Source: Mucilaginibacter sp.
GTDB lineage: Bacteria; Bacteroidota; Bacteroidia; Sphingobacteriales; Sphingobacteriaceae
Direction: 5' to 3'
DNA: 64,000 nucleotides
NCBI RefSeq assembly: GCF_025362475.1
Contig: NZ_JANYGH010000055.1
Span: 1-64,000 of the forward strand
A model generated the notes under the pieces. It worked only from the letters and a program-made list of their open reading frames with translations. It had not been told where the DNA came from and made no database searches. Below are positions 61,351 through 64,000 of this stretch, one piece after another (within the stretch, counting starts at the first letter, position 1; each line of letters starts with the position of its first letter). A program made the translations under genes and the position numbers.

Positions 61351-62775
61351 TTATTTCCAGCCTCCACCTAATGAACGGTAAAGATCGGCAGTAGCGGTCA
61401 ATTCATCTCTTTTTATGGAGGCAAGCGCTAATTCGCCTTGTAACACATTGCCTTGCGCTGTAATTACCTCAAGGTAATTAGCTAAACCATTTTTAAACAG
61501 CATACTGGCATTACTGGTAGCTTGTTGCAGCGTTTTTACACGGTTTGCAGCTATAGCACGCTCCTGTTTTAATTTATCAATTTTAACCAGCGCATCTGAC
61601 ACCTCACCAACTGCATTCAATACCGACTGTCTGAACTGAAGAACTGTTTTTTCACGATCGATTTTGGCAACCTGGTATTGGGTGCTCAATTGCTTGTGCT
61701 CCAACAAAGGAGTGACAACGCTCCCTGCAACAATACCAAATAAGGCGGCAGGGATGTTAAACCAATTGGTGGCTTTAAAGGAGTTAACTCCTCCACTTGC
61801 AGTAATCCTTAATGCAGGATACATTTCTGATTTGGTAATACCCACCTTGGCATTGGCAATGGTAAGGGCCAGTTCCTGGCTCCTCACATCGGGTCTGCGG
61901 CTGATGATAGCTGTTGGTACACCTGCTGTTAAAGTTTCAGGGAACTTCACATCATTTAAAGTACCATTACGTTCGATGCTGTCTGGCAGTCTTCCTGCTA
62001 AAATACTCAAAGCGTTTTCCTGTACCGCTACGTTCCTTTCAAACTGTGGCACCAGTTGGGCCGCAGCTTGTTGTTGTGCCTCGGCCTGTTGTACTGCTAA
62101 TAAAGTAACCTGTCCGGCATCATACTGTAAACGGATGATCCTTAAGGTACTATCATTAAGCTTTACATTCTTTTTGGCAATATCCAATTGAGCATCCAGC
62201 ATCAGCAGGTTGTAATATCCCTGTGATACGCCGGCAACAATATTGGTTTGAATTGCCTTTTTAGCCTCAGTGGTTTGCAGGTATTGGGCCAGCGCCTGGC
62301 GGCTTTGATTACGGATCTTACCCCAGATATCAGCCTCCCATGAAAGTGCCAGATTTGCTGAGTAATCCTCAACGTGTTTGGTGCCGATATTATACTGGCT
62401 GATACTTAAACCGGTTAAACTGTTATCGCTTGGCCGGCTTGTACTTGCAGTAACATTTAAGGCAACTTCTGGCACATAGTTCCATTTTACCTGTTTAAAC
62501 AACTGCTGTGCGGCATCGATGTTTTTAACGGCAATCTGCATATCATAGTTCTTAGCGATAGCGCTGTCTATCAGTTTTTGCAGGGTGACATCAGTAAAAA
62601 AACTCTTCCACTGTATATCGGCAATACTGCTGGTATCGGCAGTGGTTGTTGCTACACTATTTCTAAAATTTACAGGTAGCTCGGGTTTGGGTGTTTCCAC
62701 ATCTTTTGATACTTTACAGGCGCTTAAAAAGGCCATAAGTAATACAAAAGCTAATGGAGTTATATATCGTTTCAT
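61351..62775 (-). CDS. TolC-family outer-membrane lipoprotein (NodT type)
   Basis: 474 residues. The leader MKRYITPLAFVLLMAFLSAC has a lipobox, so it is an outer-membrane lipoprotein like OprM. Two OEP repeats span about 60-260 and 270-470; ISRRPDVRSQELALTIANAK is the family core. It is the exit duct of the RND pump upstream in the same transcript. Confidence 0.94.
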   Translation of the reverse strand: MKRYITPLAFVLLMAFLSACKVSKDVETPKPELPVNFRNSVATTTADTSSIADIQWKSFFTDVTLQKLIDSAIAKNYDMQIAVKNIDAAQQLFKQVKWNYVPEVALNVTASTSRPSDNSLTGLSISQYNIGTKHVEDYSANLALSWEADIWGKIRNQSRQALAQYLQTTEAKKAIQTNIVAGVSQGYYNLLMLDAQLDIAKKNVKLNDSTLRIIRLQYDAGQVTLLAVQQAEAQQQAAAQLVPQFERNVAVQENALSILAGRLPDSIERNGTLNDVKFPETLTAGVPTAIISRRPDVRSQELALTIANAKVGITKSEMYPALRITASGGVNSFKATNWFNIPAALFGIVAGSVVTPLLEHKQLSTQYQVAKIDREKTVLQFRQSVLNAVGEVSDALVKIDKLKQERAIAANRVKTLQQATSNASMLFKNGLANYLEVITAQGNVLQGELALASIKRDELTATADLYRSLGGGWK

Positions 62776-62799
62776 TTGTTTATTGCTTTGGAAGAGTCA

Positions 62800-62900
62800 A
62801 GAATCAAGAGTTAAGAATCAAGACAGAAGACAATCTTCAATCCTATTATTCTGTAACTTTTACTTTTCTTCCTGACTCTTGATTCTTAACTCTTGATTCT
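62800..62900. repeat. Perfect 24-bp inverted repeat between tolC-like and RND genes
   Basis: AGAATCAAGAGTTAAGAATC plus four more bases (62800-62823) is exactly complementary to 62877-62900, around a 53-base spacer. Each arm itself has two copies of AAGAATCAAG. No T run follows. It lies inside a probable operon. Confidence 0.8.
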
Positions 62901-62904
62901 ATTC

Positions 62905-64000
62905 TTAATTTTTTTGCAGTTCCAATTCTTCCGCTTCAATGGCATGGCCATTTTTATGGGCAGATGAACCTCCACTGTTTAATACTGCCAATGGCGCACC
63001 GCTAATTTTTTCCTGCAAGCCCTGGAATACCACGAACAATACCGGGATTATGAATAAACCTAACAGTACTCCTGATACCATCCCGCCGGCAGCACCTATA
63101 CTAATAGAGTGGTTACCTTGCGCTGATGGGCCTGTAGCGATACTCATTGGGAACAAACCGAATACGAACGCTAGTGATGTCATAATGATCGGGCGTATCC
63201 TTAGTTTTGCTGCTTCAATTGCCGATTCAACCAAACCATGCCCGGCTTTGCGTCGCTGTACCGCAAACTCCACAATAAGGATGGCATTTTTGGCCAGCAA
63301 ACCGATGAGCATGATCAAAGCCACCTGTACGTAAATGTTGTTTTCGATACCGGTTAAACCTAATACCACAAACACACCTAAAATACCTGTTGGGATTGAA
63401 AAGATTACCGCCAGTGGCAATATGTAACTTTCATACTGTGCTGATAATAAGAAATATACAAATATCAAACAAAGCATAAATATAACAGCCGACTGACCAC
63501 CAGAAGAAATTTCTTCGCGGGTTTGGCCAGAGAACTCGTAGCCAAAACCCGATGGCAATTGCTCCTGCGCTGTTTCCTGGATGGCCTTGATGGCATCACC
63601 GGAACTATAACCCGGTTTAGGAATAGCATTGATCTCGATAGAGTTAAACAGGTTATAACGTGACGCCGTTTCTGAACCATACACACGGGTTAGTTTCACC
63701 AGTGTATTGATAGGTACGTTTTCACCTGTTTTATTTTTAACAAACACCCTGTCAATGGCAGATGGATCTGTCCTGTCAGCAATATCTGCCTGAACCACCA
63801 CCCGGTAGTATTTACCAAAGCGGTTAAAATCTGATGCCTGGGCTGTACCAAAGTACGCCTGCATAGTTTGCAAAATGTCTTTAACATTTACACCCAACTG
63901 GCTGGCCTTTTCATCGTCAACCTCTAACTGTAACTGTGGATAATCTGCTTTATAAGAAGTAAAGGCATAAGCGATAGCCGGTTTCGCCATCAGCTTTCCT
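62905..64000 (-). CDS. RND efflux permease, HAE1 family, C-terminal part (cut by window end)
   Basis: The frame is open to base 64000, so only the last 364 or so residues are present. PSGFGYEFSGQTREEISSGG, FILMLIGLLAKNAILIVEF-like (IGLLAKNAILIVEFA) and RIRPIIMTSLAFVFGLFPM are hallmarks of AcrB/MexB-type drug exporters. The last 35 residues are hydrophilic. It pairs with the TolC-like protein downstream; the membrane-fusion protein should be further upstream. Confidence 0.93.
   Translation of the reverse strand, partial: GKLMAKPAIAYAFTSYKADYPQLQLEVDDEKASQLGVNVKDILQTMQAYFGTAQASDFNRFGKYYRVVVQADIADRTDPSAIDRVFVKNKTGENVPINTLVKLTRVYGSETASRYNLFNSIEINAIPKPGYSSGDAIKAIQETAQEQLPSGFGYEFSGQTREEISSGGQSAVIFMLCLIFVYFLLSAQYESYILPLAVIFSIPTGILGVFVVLGLTGIENNIYVQVALIMLIGLLAKNAILIVEFAVQRRKAGHGLVESAIEAAKLRIRPIIMTSLAFVFGLFPMSIATGPSAQGNHSISIGAAGGMVSGVLLGLFIIPVLFVVFQGLQEKISGAPLAVLNSGGSSAHKNGHAIEAEELELQKN

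Noticed and set aside
61664..62191. 175-codon plus-strand frame opposite the TolC-like gene
   Set aside because: Shadow of the tolC-like coding sequence.
1..64000. CRISPR arrays, tRNA or rRNA genes, prophage or transposase genes
   Set aside because: No regular direct repeats with spacers, no tRNA cloverleaf noticed and no integrase or transposase frame in the window.

Overview
The window looks like chromosome from a Bacteroidetes bacterium of the family Sphingobacteriaceae, most likely Mucilaginibacter or Pedobacter. This rests on family knowledge plus what can be read here: genes without Shine-Dalgarno sites, promoters with a TTTG / TAnnTTTG pattern, futalosine-route menaquinone genes (mqnA, mqnE), a gyrA of Bacteroidetes type, an ECF sigma gene coupled to a PorT-like barrel gene, and many glycan-related genes. 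The genus is inference; no rRNA or tRNA gene is present to test it.

1-14.4 kb is housekeeping and stress, mostly on the minus strand: the start of gyrA, hemF, an MFS transporter, a cold-shock protein, a 1-Cys peroxiredoxin, a GH15 trehalase/glucoamylase facing a fused trehalose-phosphate synthase/phosphatase, an SDR dehydrogenase, and an mqnE - phosphatase - mqnA operon.

14.5-20.4 kb is a sulfur amino acid region. A stand-alone transsulfuration enzyme is followed by a 1-kb gap holding four REP-like palindromes, a good promoter, a SAM (S-box) riboswitch, and directly after it an unlisted 36-codon reading frame ending Met-Cys-Met-Cys-Cys-Cys-Cys-stop. Then come metY, metX and hom, closed by a strong terminator. 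The riboswitch plus the Met/Cys-rich leader peptide looks like a two-input control element and is the most striking find in the window.

20.4-29.8 kb is mixed metabolism: gpmA, an acetate transporter, small stress proteins, an SpmA-SpmB-like fusion, and an ECF sigma factor overlapping a gene whose product appears to join a cytoplasmic anti-sigma-like end, one membrane helix and an outer-membrane barrel.

29.9-51.8 kb is an accessory block for a surface glycan or glycoconjugate: Wzx flippase, two Wzy/WaaL-like membrane proteins, six glycosyltransferases, a nucleotidyltransferase, then two B12-binding radical SAM enzymes, a SPASM-type radical SAM enzyme, three methyltransferases, an amidohydrolase and an ABC exporter. 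The product cannot be named from the sequence.

51.9-64 kb holds an OmpA-like lipoprotein, a desaturase strongly resembling eukaryotic dihydroceramide delta-4 desaturases, small regulators, a GH9 and a GH20 enzyme (the latter with a very basic tail), a structured RNA with its own promoter and terminator, a cupin/JmjC-like oxygenase, and a TolC-RND efflux pair with a perfect 24-bp inverted repeat between the genes (the RND gene is cut by the window end).
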